A stretch of DNA of 18,102 nucleotides from DASPWW01 sp035461345 (GCA_035461345.1 DATHVJ010000054.1:1-18102), one strand, 5' to 3'; shown: positions 6,921 to 15,373, counted from the first letter of the stretch. Made by a program: numbers and translations. The notes: generated by a model not told the origin, from the letters alone.

Positions 6921-8282
6921 ATGACAACCCGACTGTCAGCGCTGGACTCGGCATTCCTCGCCGTCGAGACGCCGACCGCACACATGCATGTGGGGTGGGC
7001 TGCGGTCCACGACCCGCCCGCCGAAGGGCCCCGACCCAGCTTCGAGGAGCTCCGTGACCACATCGGGAGCCGGATCGGCAGGGCGCCGCGCTATCGCCAG
7101 CTCCTGCGCTCCGTGCCGTTGGGGCTGAACGCGCCGGTGTGGACGGACGACCCCAGCTTCGACCTCACCCGGCACGTGCTCCGCTCGGACCGCAAGCGCC
7201 TCGGCGAGGTGGTGGAGGCGTGCATGTCCGAGCCGCTGCGCCGCGACCGTCCGCTATGGCAGATACGCATCGCCCCCCGGCTCGAGGACGGGCGCATCGG
7301 CGTGGTCGGCAAGGCGCACCACTGCATGGTCGACGGCATCGCGGCGGTGGAGCTGGCCTCGATGCTGCTCGATTCCGAGCCGGAGCCGCCACCGTCCGAG
7401 CCCGACTCATGGCACCCGGATCCGGCCCCGCGGCCCGCGGCGCTGCTCGCCGGCGGGATCGCCGACCTGGCGCGGGGGCCGATCAAGGTCGCGACGCTGC
7501 CCTCCGAAGCGGTCCGCTCTCCGCGGCGGGCGGCCGAGCTCGCCGGGCGCGCGGGGCGAGCCCTGCGCACGCTGCTCGGCTCGGTGCGCCCGGCCAAGCC
7601 GGTGGACGCGCTCAACCCGCCAAGCTCGCCGCGCCGTCACCTCGCGTTCCTGTCGCGCCCGCTCGACGACCTTCGCACGATCAAGGGTTCATTCGAGACG
7701 AAGCTCAACGACGTCGTGCTCGCAGCGTCGGCGGGCGCGATGAGGCGCTTGCTGGAGCGTCGGGGACAGAGGCCGATCCCGCTGAAGACGATGGTCCCCG
7801 TCAGCGTGCGCGAGCGAGATAGCGCGGGCGAGCTCGGGAACCGGATCTCGTTCATGTTCGTCGACCTCCCGTGCGACGAGCCCGATCCCGCGCGCCGGGT
7901 GCGGCGGATCCACGCGGAGACGTCGCGCCGCAAGCTCGCCGGGGAGCCGGAGGGCGCGAACGACATCGTTCGTTCGATCGCGCGCGTGCCGATGCCCGTC
8001 CAGGGCGCGGTGTCGCGGTTCGTCGCCAGCCCGAGGAGCTTCAACCTCGTGGTCTCGAACATCCCGGGGCTGCGGGAGCGGCTGTACCTGCGGGGGTGTG
8101 AGCTGAAGGAGGCCTACCCGGTGGTCCCGCTCGCCGACCGCCACGCGCTGTCGATCGGGGTCACCAACGTCGGCGACGGGCTCTACTTCGGCGTCTACGC
8201 CGATCGGGAGTCGCTTCCCGACGCCGACGCGGTGGCGCGTGACCTCGAGGAGTCGATCGAGGAGCTGCTGGGCGCGATCTGA
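6921..8282 (+). CDS. Wax ester synthase/diacylglycerol acyltransferase (WS/DGAT)
   Basis: Transfers acyl groups from acyl-CoA to an alcohol or diacylglycerol, making storage wax esters or triacylglycerol at the membrane. From ATG 6921 the protein has 453 residues, normal for the family. It opens with RLSALDSAFLAVE, the usual WS/DGAT N-terminus. The catalytic HHxxxDG is intact as HHCMVDG (133-139). The C-terminal NLVVSNIPG segment, the LRGCELKEAYPVVPL stretch and the GVTNVGDGLYFGVYAD region are typical. ATG 6903 is an alternative start adding six residues. Both starts have purine-rich ribosome-binding sequence (GAGAGGA before 6903, GAGAGGGGG before 6921); the later one matches relatives better. 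Membership is firm; wax ester versus triacylglycerol preference is not readable. Confidence 0.92.
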   Translation: MTTRLSALDSAFLAVETPTAHMHVGWAAVHDPPAEGPRPSFEELRDHIGSRIGRAPRYRQLLRSVPLGLNAPVWTDDPSFDLTRHVLRSDRKRLGEVVEACMSEPLRRDRPLWQIRIAPRLEDGRIGVVGKAHHCMVDGIAAVELASMLLDSEPEPPPSEPDSWHPDPAPRPAALLAGGIADLARGPIKVATLPSEAVRSPRRAAELAGRAGRALRTLLGSVRPAKPVDALNPPSSPRRHLAFLSRPLDDLRTIKGSFETKLNDVVLAASAGAMRRLLERRGQRPIPLKTMVPVSVRERDSAGELGNRISFMFVDLPCDEPDPARRVRRIHAETSRRKLAGEPEGANDIVRSIARVPMPVQGAVSRFVASPRSFNLVVSNIPGLRERLYLRGCELKEAYPVVPLADRHALSIGVTNVGDGLYFGVYADRESLPDADAVARDLEESIEELLGAI

Positions 8283-8321
8283 CCACGCCGTGGCGGCGGA
8301 TGGCATACCGTTCCGCATCGA

Positions 8322-8723
8322 ATGAGCGGCGAGACCACGTTCGAGCGCGCGGTGGCGGCGCAGGATCCCGATGCGATCGTGGCGGCGCTGGCGCCCGACG
8401 TCGTGTTCCGAAGCCCTGTCGTGTACCGGCCCTATGAAGGCCGCGAAGCGGCGGGAACCGTGCTCCGCGCGGTGACGCGCGTGTTCGAGGAGTTCGAGTA
8501 CGTGCAACGGCTCCAGGCCCCCGACGGCTCAGTGGCGTTGATCTTCAGGGCGCGAGTCGGCGAGCGGGAGATCGAGGGGATCGACCTGCTGCGGTTCGAC
8601 GACGAGGGGCGGGTCGCCGAGCTGACCGTGATGGTGCGACCGATGAGCGGGATCAACGCGGTCGCTGCGGCGATGGCCGACGAGCTGAGGCGGATGGGGG
8701 TCCCCGTTCCCGGGGGGTCGTGA
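8322..8723 (+). CDS. NTF2-like (SnoaL-type) domain protein
   Basis: A 133-residue single-domain protein with the cone-shaped NTF2-like pattern. An N-terminal helix (FERAVAAQDPDAIVAAL) is followed by the characteristic LAPDVVFRSPVV strand, a helix with EGREAAGTVLRAVTRVFEEF and a long sheet ending IEGIDLLRFDDEGRVAELTVMVRP. Such proteins include isomerases, hydrolases and ligand carriers; no catalytic set points to one activity. It starts at ATG 8322, 39 bases after the WS/DGAT stop. Its TGA stop shares one base with the ATG of the dehydrogenase downstream (TGATG), so the two are probably translationally coupled. A role with acyl-CoA substrates is inferred from the neighbours only. Confidence 0.8.
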   Translation: MSGETTFERAVAAQDPDAIVAALAPDVVFRSPVVYRPYEGREAAGTVLRAVTRVFEEFEYVQRLQAPDGSVALIFRARVGEREIEGIDLLRFDDEGRVAELTVMVRPMSGINAVAAAMADELRRMGVPVPGGS

Positions 8724-9610
8724 TGGCGATCGAGCGCGTCGGGGTGCTGGGCTGCGGGCTGATGGGCCACGGGATAACGCAGATCTGCGCCCAGGCGGGG
8801 TGGGACGTGGTCGTGCGCGAGATCGAGCAGGACCGGCTCGACAAGGGCATTGCCAAGATCGAGAAGCAGCTCGGGCGCGCGGTGGAGAAGGAGAAGCTGA
8901 CGCGGGACGACGCCGACGCGGTGCGGGCGCGGATCACGCCGACGCTCGAGTACGGCGACCTCGCCGGCTCCGACCTCGTGATCGAGGCGATCACCGAGGA
9001 CCTTGACATGAAGCTGGAGATGTGGCGCGAGGTCGACGTGCTCGTGACCGGCGACGACGCCGTGTTCGCGACCAACACGTCGTCTCTCCCCGTGGTCAAT
9101 CAGGCGGTCGTCACCTCGCGCCCCGAGCGCTTCCTGGGGATGCACTTCTTCAACCCGCCCCAGGTGATGCCGCTGCTCGAGGTGGTGCAGACGGTGACCA
9201 CCGGAGAGGACGCGCTGAAGGCCGGGTTCGATGCCGGGGAGAAGCTCGGCAAGACGTGCGTGCACGCCCGCGACAAGACCGGGTTCATCGTCAATCGGCT
9301 CCTGTGCCCATACATGCTCGACGCGATCCGCGCCCACGAGGAGGGGGTCGGCACGATCGATCAGATCGACGTCGCGATGAAGGCCGGGGCGAACCACCCG
9401 ATGGGGCCGCTGACGCTCGCGGACTTCGTCGGCCTCGACACGCTTGCGGCGATCGCCGACGTGATGTTCGAGGAGTACCGGGAGCGGCGGTTCGCCGCCC
9501 CGCCGACGCTGCGCAAGATGGTCGCCGCGGGGATGTACGGGCGCAAGTCGGGCAAGGGGTTCTACGATTACTCGGGCGACAAGCCGGTTCCCAGCGAACT
9601 GGGGCTCTGA
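8723..9610 (+). CDS. 3-hydroxybutyryl-CoA dehydrogenase (3-hydroxyacyl-CoA dehydrogenase family)
   Basis: Interconverts (S)-3-hydroxyacyl-CoA and 3-oxoacyl-CoA with NAD(P)(H). The 295-residue protein is the length of stand-alone short-chain enzymes (PaaH/Hbd type), without an enoyl-CoA hydratase fusion. The Rossmann motif is GCGLMG (10-15). The catalytic pair is His141 in GMHFFNP and Glu153 in PLLEVV, with TNTSSLP nearby. The C-terminal domain carries DKTGFIVNRLLCPYM, GANHPMGPLTLADFVGLD and the closing GRKSGKGFYDY. ATG 8723 is preferred over GTG 8720 because it overlaps the preceding stop by one base, with a G-rich stretch upstream. The gene directly downstream starts on the base after its stop. 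Confidence 0.93.
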   Translation: MAIERVGVLGCGLMGHGITQICAQAGWDVVVREIEQDRLDKGIAKIEKQLGRAVEKEKLTRDDADAVRARITPTLEYGDLAGSDLVIEAITEDLDMKLEMWREVDVLVTGDDAVFATNTSSLPVVNQAVVTSRPERFLGMHFFNPPQVMPLLEVVQTVTTGEDALKAGFDAGEKLGKTCVHARDKTGFIVNRLLCPYMLDAIRAHEEGVGTIDQIDVAMKAGANHPMGPLTLADFVGLDTLAAIADVMFEEYRERRFAAPPTLRKMVAAGMYGRKSGKGFYDYSGDKPVPSELGL

Positions 9611-10309
9611 GTGCAGCAGGACAGCATCGAGCGGATTCGCAGCGCGACGTTCTCGATCTCGCGCAAGGGCTACGACAAGCGGGAGGTCGACGATTTCCTC
9701 GGCAAGCTGGCGGACTGGCTCGAAACCGGGGGCCAGGACCAGGCGCTCTCCGACGTGATCAGGCAAGAGCTCGAGCGCGTCGGAGAGAGGACCAGCCGGA
9801 TACTCGCCGCAGCCCATGAAGCCGCCGACGAGATCAGGGTCGAGATCGAGCAGGAGGCGGCGCAGGTCGCCGAGGAGGCACGGCGGGAGGGCATGCGGGC
9901 TCGGGTGCAGGCCGACGAGTACGCCGAGCAGACCCGTGCTGAGGCCGACCAGAACGCCGCCCAGGCGCGCCACGAGGCCGACTTGTACGCAGGCCAGGCC
10001 CGAGACGACGCCGACCGCCGATCCGCCGAAGCCGAGGAGCAGGCCCGCGAGACGATCGAGGAGGCGAAGGCGAAGGCCGATCAGATCGTCGAGGAGGGGA
10101 ACCGCCGCCGCCGCGACATCGAGACGGTGATCTCCGATCTGACCAGCCGCCGCGACTCGGTGCTGGACGAGATCAGGCGACTGACCGGAGAGCTGAGCGC
10201 GGCCGTCGGCGGCGAGCCCCGGACGGAATCGCCCGATGCGGAAGTCGAGGAGGGCGCCGCGGAAGCCGCCGGTCCTCCCGAGCGCGGCCGGACCTCCGAC
10301 GACGCCTAG
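9611..10309 (+). CDS. DivIVA-domain coiled-coil protein
   Basis: A 232-residue DivIVA-family protein. Its N-terminal domain has the signature FSISRKGYDKREVDDFLGKL (residues 15-34), which in this family binds membrane, often at curved regions. A long coiled coil rich in Ala, Glu, Arg and Gln follows from about 45 to 195, with imperfect repeats built on QARxEAD and QARDDAD. It ends in an acidic, disordered tail. DivIVA proteins organise polar growth and division, and relatives with short coiled coils have other scaffold roles. The GTG start lies directly after the dehydrogenase stop, and the stop is 10 bases before the carboxylase gene, so it is embedded in an acyl-CoA operon. The cell's main divIVA is normally next to division genes, so this is probably a paralogue. 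Confidence 0.85.
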   Translation: MQQDSIERIRSATFSISRKGYDKREVDDFLGKLADWLETGGQDQALSDVIRQELERVGERTSRILAAAHEAADEIRVEIEQEAAQVAEEARREGMRARVQADEYAEQTRAEADQNAAQARHEADLYAGQARDDADRRSAEAEEQARETIEEAKAKADQIVEEGNRRRRDIETVISDLTSRRDSVLDEIRRLTGELSAAVGGEPRTESPDAEVEEGAAEAAGPPERGRTSDDA

Positions 10310-10319
10310 ACTCACCGCG

Positions 10320-11858
10320 ATGGACGAGGTCGACCAGGCCACGGACCTGGAGACGGCGCTGGAGACGGCGCTGGCGGGCGGCCCGGAGCGCCATCGGCGC
10401 AAGGTCGCCGATCAGGGCAAGCTTCCCGTCCGCGAGCGGGTCGCTCGCTTCGTCGACCCCGAGTCGTTCGCAGAGGAGGCGCTGCTCGCGAACTGGGATC
10501 AGGAGGGGTTGGGCGCCGATGGCGTTGTCACCGGGCTGGCGCTGGTCGGCGGTCGCAGGGTGGCGCTGATGGCGAACGACCCGACCGTGAAGGCGGGATC
10601 GTGGGGTCCGAAGACCGTCGAGAAGATCCTCCGCGTCCAGGAGCGAGCGCTGAAGCTCGAGCTGCCGATGGTCTATCTCGTCGACTCAGCGGGAGCGCGA
10701 ATCACCGACCAGGTGCAGATGTTCCCGGGCCGCCGCGGCGCGGGCCGCATCTTCTACAACGAGGTCGTGCTCTCGGGGCGGGTGCCACAGGTGTGCGTGC
10801 TGCTCGGGCCCAGCGCCGCCGGCGGCGCCTACATCCCGGCGTTCTGCGACGTGGTGATCATGCGTAAGGGCAACGCCTCGATGTACCTGGGCTCGCCGCG
10901 CATGGCGCAGATGGTGATCGGTGAGGACGTGTCGCTGGAGGAGATGGGCGGGGCCAGGATGCACACGTCGGTGTCGGGCTGCGGCCACATGCTGGTGTCG
11001 ACCGATGAGGAGGCGATCGATCTCGCCCGCCGCTACCTGTCGTACATGCCGACAAGCTGGCGCGAGCCGCCGCCGTCGGCACCGCCGGCCGAGCCCGCGG
11101 CGGCGGGCCCCGTGTCGGAGATCGTCCCGGCGGACGAGAACGAGCCGTTCGACATGGCCGAGCTGATCGACGCCGTGGTCGACGCGGACTCGTTCCTCGA
11201 GGTGCACGACCGCTGGGCTCGCGAGGTGATCGTCGGCTACGCGCGGCTCGACGGGCGAGTGGTCGGGATCGTCGCCAACCAGCCGAAGTTCAAGGGCGGG
11301 GTGCTGTTCGTCGACTCCGCCGACAAGGCGGCGCGCTTCATCTGGACCTGCAACGCGTTCAATGTGCCGCTTCTGTTCCTCGCCGACGTGCCCGGGTTCA
11401 TGATCGGGACCAAGGTCGAGCGTGAGGGGATCATCCGCCACGGGGCGAAGATGATCAGCGCCGTGTCCGAGGCGACGGTGCCGAAGCTCTCGGTCGTGGT
11501 GCGGAAGGCGTACGGCGCGGGGCTGTACGCGATGGCGGGTCCGGCGTTCGAGCCCGACTGCTGCATCGCGTTGCCGACCGCGTCGATCGCGGTGATGGGG
11601 CCGCAGGCGGCGATCAACGCGGTGTTCTACAACCAGATCCAGGCGATCGAGGACGAGGCCGAGCGGGCGGAGTTCGTTGAGCGCAAGCGGAAGGAGTACG
11701 CGGAGGACATCGACATCCTCCACCTCGCGTCGGAGCTGGTGGTCGACGCCGTGATCGAGCCCGACCGGCTGCGTTCGGAGCTCGTGCGCCGCTACGCGTT
11801 CGCCGACGGCAAGGACCGCCGCTTCTCGGAGCGACGCAACCCGATTACTCCCGCCTAG
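10320..11858 (+). CDS. Acyl-CoA carboxylase, carboxyltransferase (beta) subunit
   Basis: Moves the carboxyl group from carboxybiotin to an acyl-CoA, in complex with a separate biotin carboxylase/carrier subunit that is not in this window. At 512 residues it has both crotonase-fold halves. The first oxyanion site is SAAGGAYIPAF (165-175), with KGNASMYLGSPRMAQMVIGE following. The second half has KGGVLFVDSADKAARFI, LADVPGFMIGTKVEREGIIRHGAKM and the YGAGLYAMAGPAFEPD segment. The wording of the motifs resembles methylcrotonyl-CoA carboxylase beta subunits more than AccD5-type propionyl-CoA enzymes, which agrees with the HMG-CoA lyase nearby; this assignment is inference. ATG 10320 is the chosen start; an in-frame ATG at 10236 would overlap the DivIVA gene. 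Confidence 0.92.
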   Translation: MDEVDQATDLETALETALAGGPERHRRKVADQGKLPVRERVARFVDPESFAEEALLANWDQEGLGADGVVTGLALVGGRRVALMANDPTVKAGSWGPKTVEKILRVQERALKLELPMVYLVDSAGARITDQVQMFPGRRGAGRIFYNEVVLSGRVPQVCVLLGPSAAGGAYIPAFCDVVIMRKGNASMYLGSPRMAQMVIGEDVSLEEMGGARMHTSVSGCGHMLVSTDEEAIDLARRYLSYMPTSWREPPPSAPPAEPAAAGPVSEIVPADENEPFDMAELIDAVVDADSFLEVHDRWAREVIVGYARLDGRVVGIVANQPKFKGGVLFVDSADKAARFIWTCNAFNVPLLFLADVPGFMIGTKVEREGIIRHGAKMISAVSEATVPKLSVVVRKAYGAGLYAMAGPAFEPDCCIALPTASIAVMGPQAAINAVFYNQIQAIEDEAERAEFVERKRKEYAEDIDILHLASELVVDAVIEPDRLRSELVRRYAFADGKDRRFSERRNPITPA

Positions 11859-11903
11859 CCGGCGCCGCCCCGGGGCCTTGTCGGGCGTGCTCCTGGGCGA
11901 CCG

Positions 11904-13931
11904 CTAGCCGCTTGGCGGGTCGTCGACCAATCCCTCGGTTACCAGCCGCTCCCGCAGCGCGACGAAGTACTCGAGCGCGTCGGGATTCGCCAGCGAGTCG
12001 CGGCTCGCGGCGCGCTCGGGCGGGGTCCCGGTGAGGATCCGCTTCACCGGCACCTCGAGCACCTTGCCGCTGAGCGTGCGCGGCACCTCGGCGATCCGGA
12101 AGACCTCGTCGGGGACGTGGCGGGGGGAGCACTGCTCGCGGATGCGGCGCTTGATCTCACTCTTGAGCTCGTCGTCGAGCTCGATGTCCTCGCGCAGGAC
12201 GACGAACAGCGGCATCCATCCCTCCGTTCCGGGGCGCGGGACGTCGACGACGAGCGCGTCGAGGACCTCGGGGACGGCCTGCACCGCGCGGTAGACCTCG
12301 CTCGTCCCCATGCGGACGCCCTGGCGGTTGATGGTCGAGTCGGAGCGGCCGTAGATGACCGCCGTTCCACGCGAGGTGATCTCGATCCAGTCGCCGTGGC
12401 GCCACACGCCGGGGTAGTGCTCGAAGTAGCTGGCGCGGTAGCGGGAGCCGTCGTCGTCGCCCCACAGGAACAGCGGCATCGACGGCATCGGCTCGGTGAT
12501 CACGAGCTCCCCGACCTCGTCGATGAGGGGGTGGCCGCCGTCGTCGTACGCCTCGACCTTGGCGCCCAGGGCGCGCCCCTGGAGCTCGCCGCGGTAGACG
12601 GGCAGCAGCGGGACACCGCCGACGAACGCGGTGCAGACGTCGGTGCCGCCGCTGGTCGAGAACAGCCACGTGTCCTCGCCGAGCTCGTCGTAGACCCACT
12701 GGAACCCCTCGGGGGCGAGCGGCGATCCGGTGGAGCCGACGGCCCGCAGGCGGCCCAGGTCGCGCGACGCGGCGGGCTCGACCGCGGCCTTCATGCACGC
12801 GGCGATGTAGCTGGCGCTGGTGCCGAAGCAGGTCATCAGCGTGCGCTCGGCGAGGTCCCACAGGACGCCCATGTCGGGATGGCCGGGGCTGCCGTCGTAG
12901 AGGACTATCGCGGCGCGGGTGAGCAGGCCGCCGACGAGGAAGTTCCACATCATCCACCCGGTGGTGGTGAACCAGAACAGCCGGTCGCCCTCGCGGGCGT
13001 CGACGTGGAGGTGAAGCTTCTTCAGGTGCTCGAGCAGGATGCCGCCGTGCCCCTGCACGATCGCCTTCGGCAGGCCGGTGGTGCCCGACGAGTAGAGCAC
13101 CCACAGCGGGTGGTCGAAGGGCACCTGCTCGAAGGTGAGCCGGGCGCCCTCCCCGGCCGCGAGGAGCTCGTCCCATCCGATCGCGTCGTCGAGCCGCGAC
13201 AGATCGGGTCGGGGGTCGAGGTAGGGGAGGACGACCGTGCGCTCGAGGGTGGGAATCTCGCGCTCCAGCCTGGCCACGACGTCGAGGCGGTCGAAGTCGC
13301 GGCCGTTGTAGCGGTACCCGTCGGCGGCGAACAGCAGCTTGGGTTCGATCTGGGCGAACCGATCGACGACGCTGGAGGCGCCGAAGTCGGGTGAGCAGCT
13401 GGACCAGATCGCGCCGATGCTTGCGGTGGCGAAGAAGGCGACGAGGGTCTCGGGGACGTTGGGGAGGTAGGCGACGACGCGGTCGCCGCGCTCGACGCCG
13501 AGCGCGCGGAGCCCCGCCGCGACGCGCGCCACCTGGTCGCGGAGCTCGCCCCACGTGAGCTGGTCGACGTCGCGAAGCTCGGAGGCGTGCAGGACCGCGA
13601 CCTCGTCGTCGCCCTTGCCCCGGAACGGGTGCTCGGCGTAGTTGAGCTCGGCGCCGGCGAACCAGCGCGCGCCCGGCATCGTGCGCTCGGCGAGCACCTC
13701 GGAGTACGGCGCGGAGGCGGTGACCTCGAAGAAGTCCCAGATCGACGCCCAGAACGCCTCGAGCTCGGTCACCGACCAGTTCCACAGCGACGCGTAGTCC
13801 GGAGCCGCGACGCCGCGCTCGGCGGCGAGCCAGCGCATGTAGCGGGTCATCGCGGCGCGCTCGACGCTCTCCGGGGACGGCGTCCATAGGAGCTCGCCGC
13901 GCTCGGCCGCGTTGACCCTCGTCCTCTCCAT
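11904..13931 (-). CDS. Acetoacetyl-CoA synthetase (acetoacetate-CoA ligase)
   Basis: Activates acetoacetate with ATP and CoA to acetoacetyl-CoA. The 675-residue protein is full length for the family, longer than ordinary acyl-CoA ligases because of the N-terminal ACS-type domain (YASLWNWSVTELEAFWASIW at 46-65, then PGARWFAGAELNYAEH). The P-loop YSSGTTGLPKAIVQGHGG begins at 280. TTTGWMMWNFLVGGLL, STSGGTDVCTAFVGG and the hinge IYGRSDSTINRQGVRMG follow. The acyl-adenylate lysine is Lys623 in LSGKVLEVP. It lies 36 bases downstream of the M28-like gene on the same strand, so they may be co-transcribed, and it converges on the carboxylase gene with 45 bases between. It would salvage the acetoacetate made by HMG-CoA lyase. 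Confidence 0.94.
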   Translation of the reverse strand: MERTRVNAAERGELLWTPSPESVERAAMTRYMRWLAAERGVAAPDYASLWNWSVTELEAFWASIWDFFEVTASAPYSEVLAERTMPGARWFAGAELNYAEHPFRGKGDDEVAVLHASELRDVDQLTWGELRDQVARVAAGLRALGVERGDRVVAYLPNVPETLVAFFATASIGAIWSSCSPDFGASSVVDRFAQIEPKLLFAADGYRYNGRDFDRLDVVARLEREIPTLERTVVLPYLDPRPDLSRLDDAIGWDELLAAGEGARLTFEQVPFDHPLWVLYSSGTTGLPKAIVQGHGGILLEHLKKLHLHVDAREGDRLFWFTTTGWMMWNFLVGGLLTRAAIVLYDGSPGHPDMGVLWDLAERTLMTCFGTSASYIAACMKAAVEPAASRDLGRLRAVGSTGSPLAPEGFQWVYDELGEDTWLFSTSGGTDVCTAFVGGVPLLPVYRGELQGRALGAKVEAYDDGGHPLIDEVGELVITEPMPSMPLFLWGDDDGSRYRASYFEHYPGVWRHGDWIEITSRGTAVIYGRSDSTINRQGVRMGTSEVYRAVQAVPEVLDALVVDVPRPGTEGWMPLFVVLREDIELDDELKSEIKRRIREQCSPRHVPDEVFRIAEVPRTLSGKVLEVPVKRILTGTPPERAASRDSLANPDALEYFVALRERLVTEGLVDDPPSG

Positions 13932-13967
13932 CCTGGCCGCCTTATACCACCGCGTTTCCGGCCGCAG

Positions 13968-15206
13968 TCAGGCGCCGGGGGCGCGCTCGTCGCGGTGGAC
14001 GCGACGGCGGGCGTCGCGGTCGAGCTGGCGGATGAGGTCGAGAACGAAGCCGTGCGCGCGCTCGAGCGCGTCGGGGTCGACGCGGTCGGGGACGTCCGCC
14101 GCCGTCTGCGCGCCGGGGACGACGTCGAGCTCGTCGGCGCACGTGACCGTCGTCGCCGCGTAGCGCCGCACGCGGGCGGCGAGGCTGTCGCCCGCCAGAC
14201 CGCCAAGTCGCAGTGCGCGAGCCCGGTAGCGGCGGGCGCCGTCGCGATCGGCGGCGGCGACCGCCTCACACAGCTCGACCAGGCGGATGTCGTGGGGGTA
14301 GCTGACGACCCACCCGGTGGCGGCCTCGAAGCGGACGTCGCCGTGGCCGACCGCGTCGATGCAGAGGAAGTAGGTGCCCTTGCGGGGGAGCGTCTTGCGG
14401 TGGGCGCGCATGAACGACCGCATCCCCTCTTGGAGCGACCACCCGGCGCCCGTGAGGAGCACCCACACGTCGACGTCCTCGGGCGGGTCGCGGTCGAGGT
14501 GGGCGGCGAGCGAAAGCGCGGTGGCGACGCCGGAGGCGTTGTCGTTGGCGCCGGGGACGACGTCGGAGAGCGCGATGTCGACGAGCGCGAACACGGCGAC
14601 GACGAGGACGAGCGTGGGGACGATCTGGACGATCGCGAGCCAGTCCGCCTCGACGCCCGCCATCCGCGCGCCGAGGATCGGGATCAGGGCGGCGAGCGAC
14701 CAGAACACGAGCCGGAAGGGGCCGATCGGGACGTGCAGGCGCTCGCCGATGCGCGCCGCCCGGCGGACGGTCTGCGGTCGGAAGGCGCGGCCGGTTTGGG
14801 CGGCGTCGTAGTGCGCGCACAGGATCAGGCGCGCGGGAGCGTCGGGCCGCGGCCCCGGGGCGAGGACGTTCTGCGACGCGCGGCGGAAGAACAGCCGGCG
14901 GAGCAAGTAGAAGCGGGTGTTGAGGTCGAGGTACATCGAGGCGGCGGTGGCGAGCACGACCGCGAACCCGGCCGGGGGGGAGGCGAGCGAAAGGAGGCTG
15001 CCCGTGATCCCGAGTGCGCAGTGCGCGGCGTGTACGAGCGCGTACTGCGGGTGGACGTAGGTCGGCTCGACCTCGGCGGCGCGGCCGCCCTCGCGGAGGC
15101 GCTCGGCGAGCCAGTTCGCCGCTCGCCGCTCGGCGTCGGTCCCGGCGCGCCGGCGCTCGAACGAGCACAGGCGGCGGATCACTTGCATGCGCTGGCCGAC
15201 GTCCAC
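13968..15206 (-). CDS. Membrane-embedded M28 peptidase-like protein with altered active site
   Basis: The 412-residue product has an M28 aminopeptidase framework. His132 and Asp134 (CAHYDAAQTG), Asp222 in GANDNASGVATAL and Asp284 in CIDAVGHGD sit where the zinc ligands and catalytic Asp of the family are expected. The usual Glu-Glu pair of GxEExG is missing: the aligned place reads TGAGWSLQEG (Gly255, Trp256). The final zinc histidine is also not evident near the C-terminus. Hydrophobic segments at about 56-93 and 166-213 suggest two or more membrane spans, the second inserted within the peptidase domain. It may be an inactive scaffold or use other residues. The start is GTG at 15206; ATG at 15188 is an alternative. 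Confidence 0.7.
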   Translation of the reverse strand: MDVGQRMQVIRRLCSFERRRAGTDAERRAANWLAERLREGGRAAEVEPTYVHPQYALVHAAHCALGITGSLLSLASPPAGFAVVLATAASMYLDLNTRFYLLRRLFFRRASQNVLAPGPRPDAPARLILCAHYDAAQTGRAFRPQTVRRAARIGERLHVPIGPFRLVFWSLAALIPILGARMAGVEADWLAIVQIVPTLVLVVAVFALVDIALSDVVPGANDNASGVATALSLAAHLDRDPPEDVDVWVLLTGAGWSLQEGMRSFMRAHRKTLPRKGTYFLCIDAVGHGDVRFEAATGWVVSYPHDIRLVELCEAVAAADRDGARRYRARALRLGGLAGDSLAARVRRYAATTVTCADELDVVPGAQTAADVPDRVDPDALERAHGFVLDLIRQLDRDARRRVHRDERAPGA

Positions 15207-15236
15207 GGGCGGGGGATTATCGCCGCCGCGCGAGGC

Positions 15237-15242
15237 TATCGT
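15237..15242 (+). promoter_or_regulatory. Possible -10 box of tRNA-Leu(CAA)
   Basis: TATCGT ends nine bases before the tRNA, in the context GGCTATCG, which loosely matches the GGACCTA-type context before the other tRNA genes here. No good -35 is visible. Confidence 0.35.
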
Positions 15243-15251
15243 TGTCGTGCT

Positions 15252-15335
15252 GCGGGAGTGGCCAAACCGGTAAAGGCGATGGATTCAAAATCCATTGCGC
15301 GCAAGCGCTTGTGGGTTCGAGTCCCACCTCCCGCA
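15252..15335 (+). tRNA. tRNA-Leu(CAA)
   Basis: An 84-base class II tRNA reading UUG. The acceptor stem GCGGGAG/CTCCCGC has discriminator A73. The anticodon stem ATGGA/TCCAT encloses TTCAAAA, with anticodon CAA. The long variable arm is GCGC-GCAA-GCGC, and the T arm GTGGG-TTCGAGT-CCCAC is fully paired. The 3' CCA is not encoded. The long variable arm and A73 both support leucine identity. Confidence 0.95.
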
Positions 15336-15373
15336 CTCGACCGCCTCGCCGCGCAGTAGCCTCGGCTCCGCCG

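Noticed and set aside
8432..10402. A 656-codon open frame on the minus strand
   Set aside because: It lies opposite four well-supported genes (NTF2-like, hydroxybutyryl-CoA dehydrogenase, DivIVA, start of the carboxylase). It is low-complexity, rich in Arg, His and Leu, has no domain, and arises from GC-rich third positions.
11859..11903. Bidirectional terminator between the convergent carboxylase and ligase genes
   Set aside because: Only a loopless GCCCCGGGGC palindrome is visible, with no stable stem of useful loop size and no T-run.
12157..13887. A second long minus-strand frame (576 codons) within the acetoacetyl-CoA synthetase gene
   Set aside because: Arg-rich out-of-frame shadow; the ligase frame has the full motif set.
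15014..15373. N-terminal extension of the SRAP protein through the tRNA
   Set aside because: The frame is open, but the chemistry needs Cys at position 2, which fixes the start at ATG 15374.
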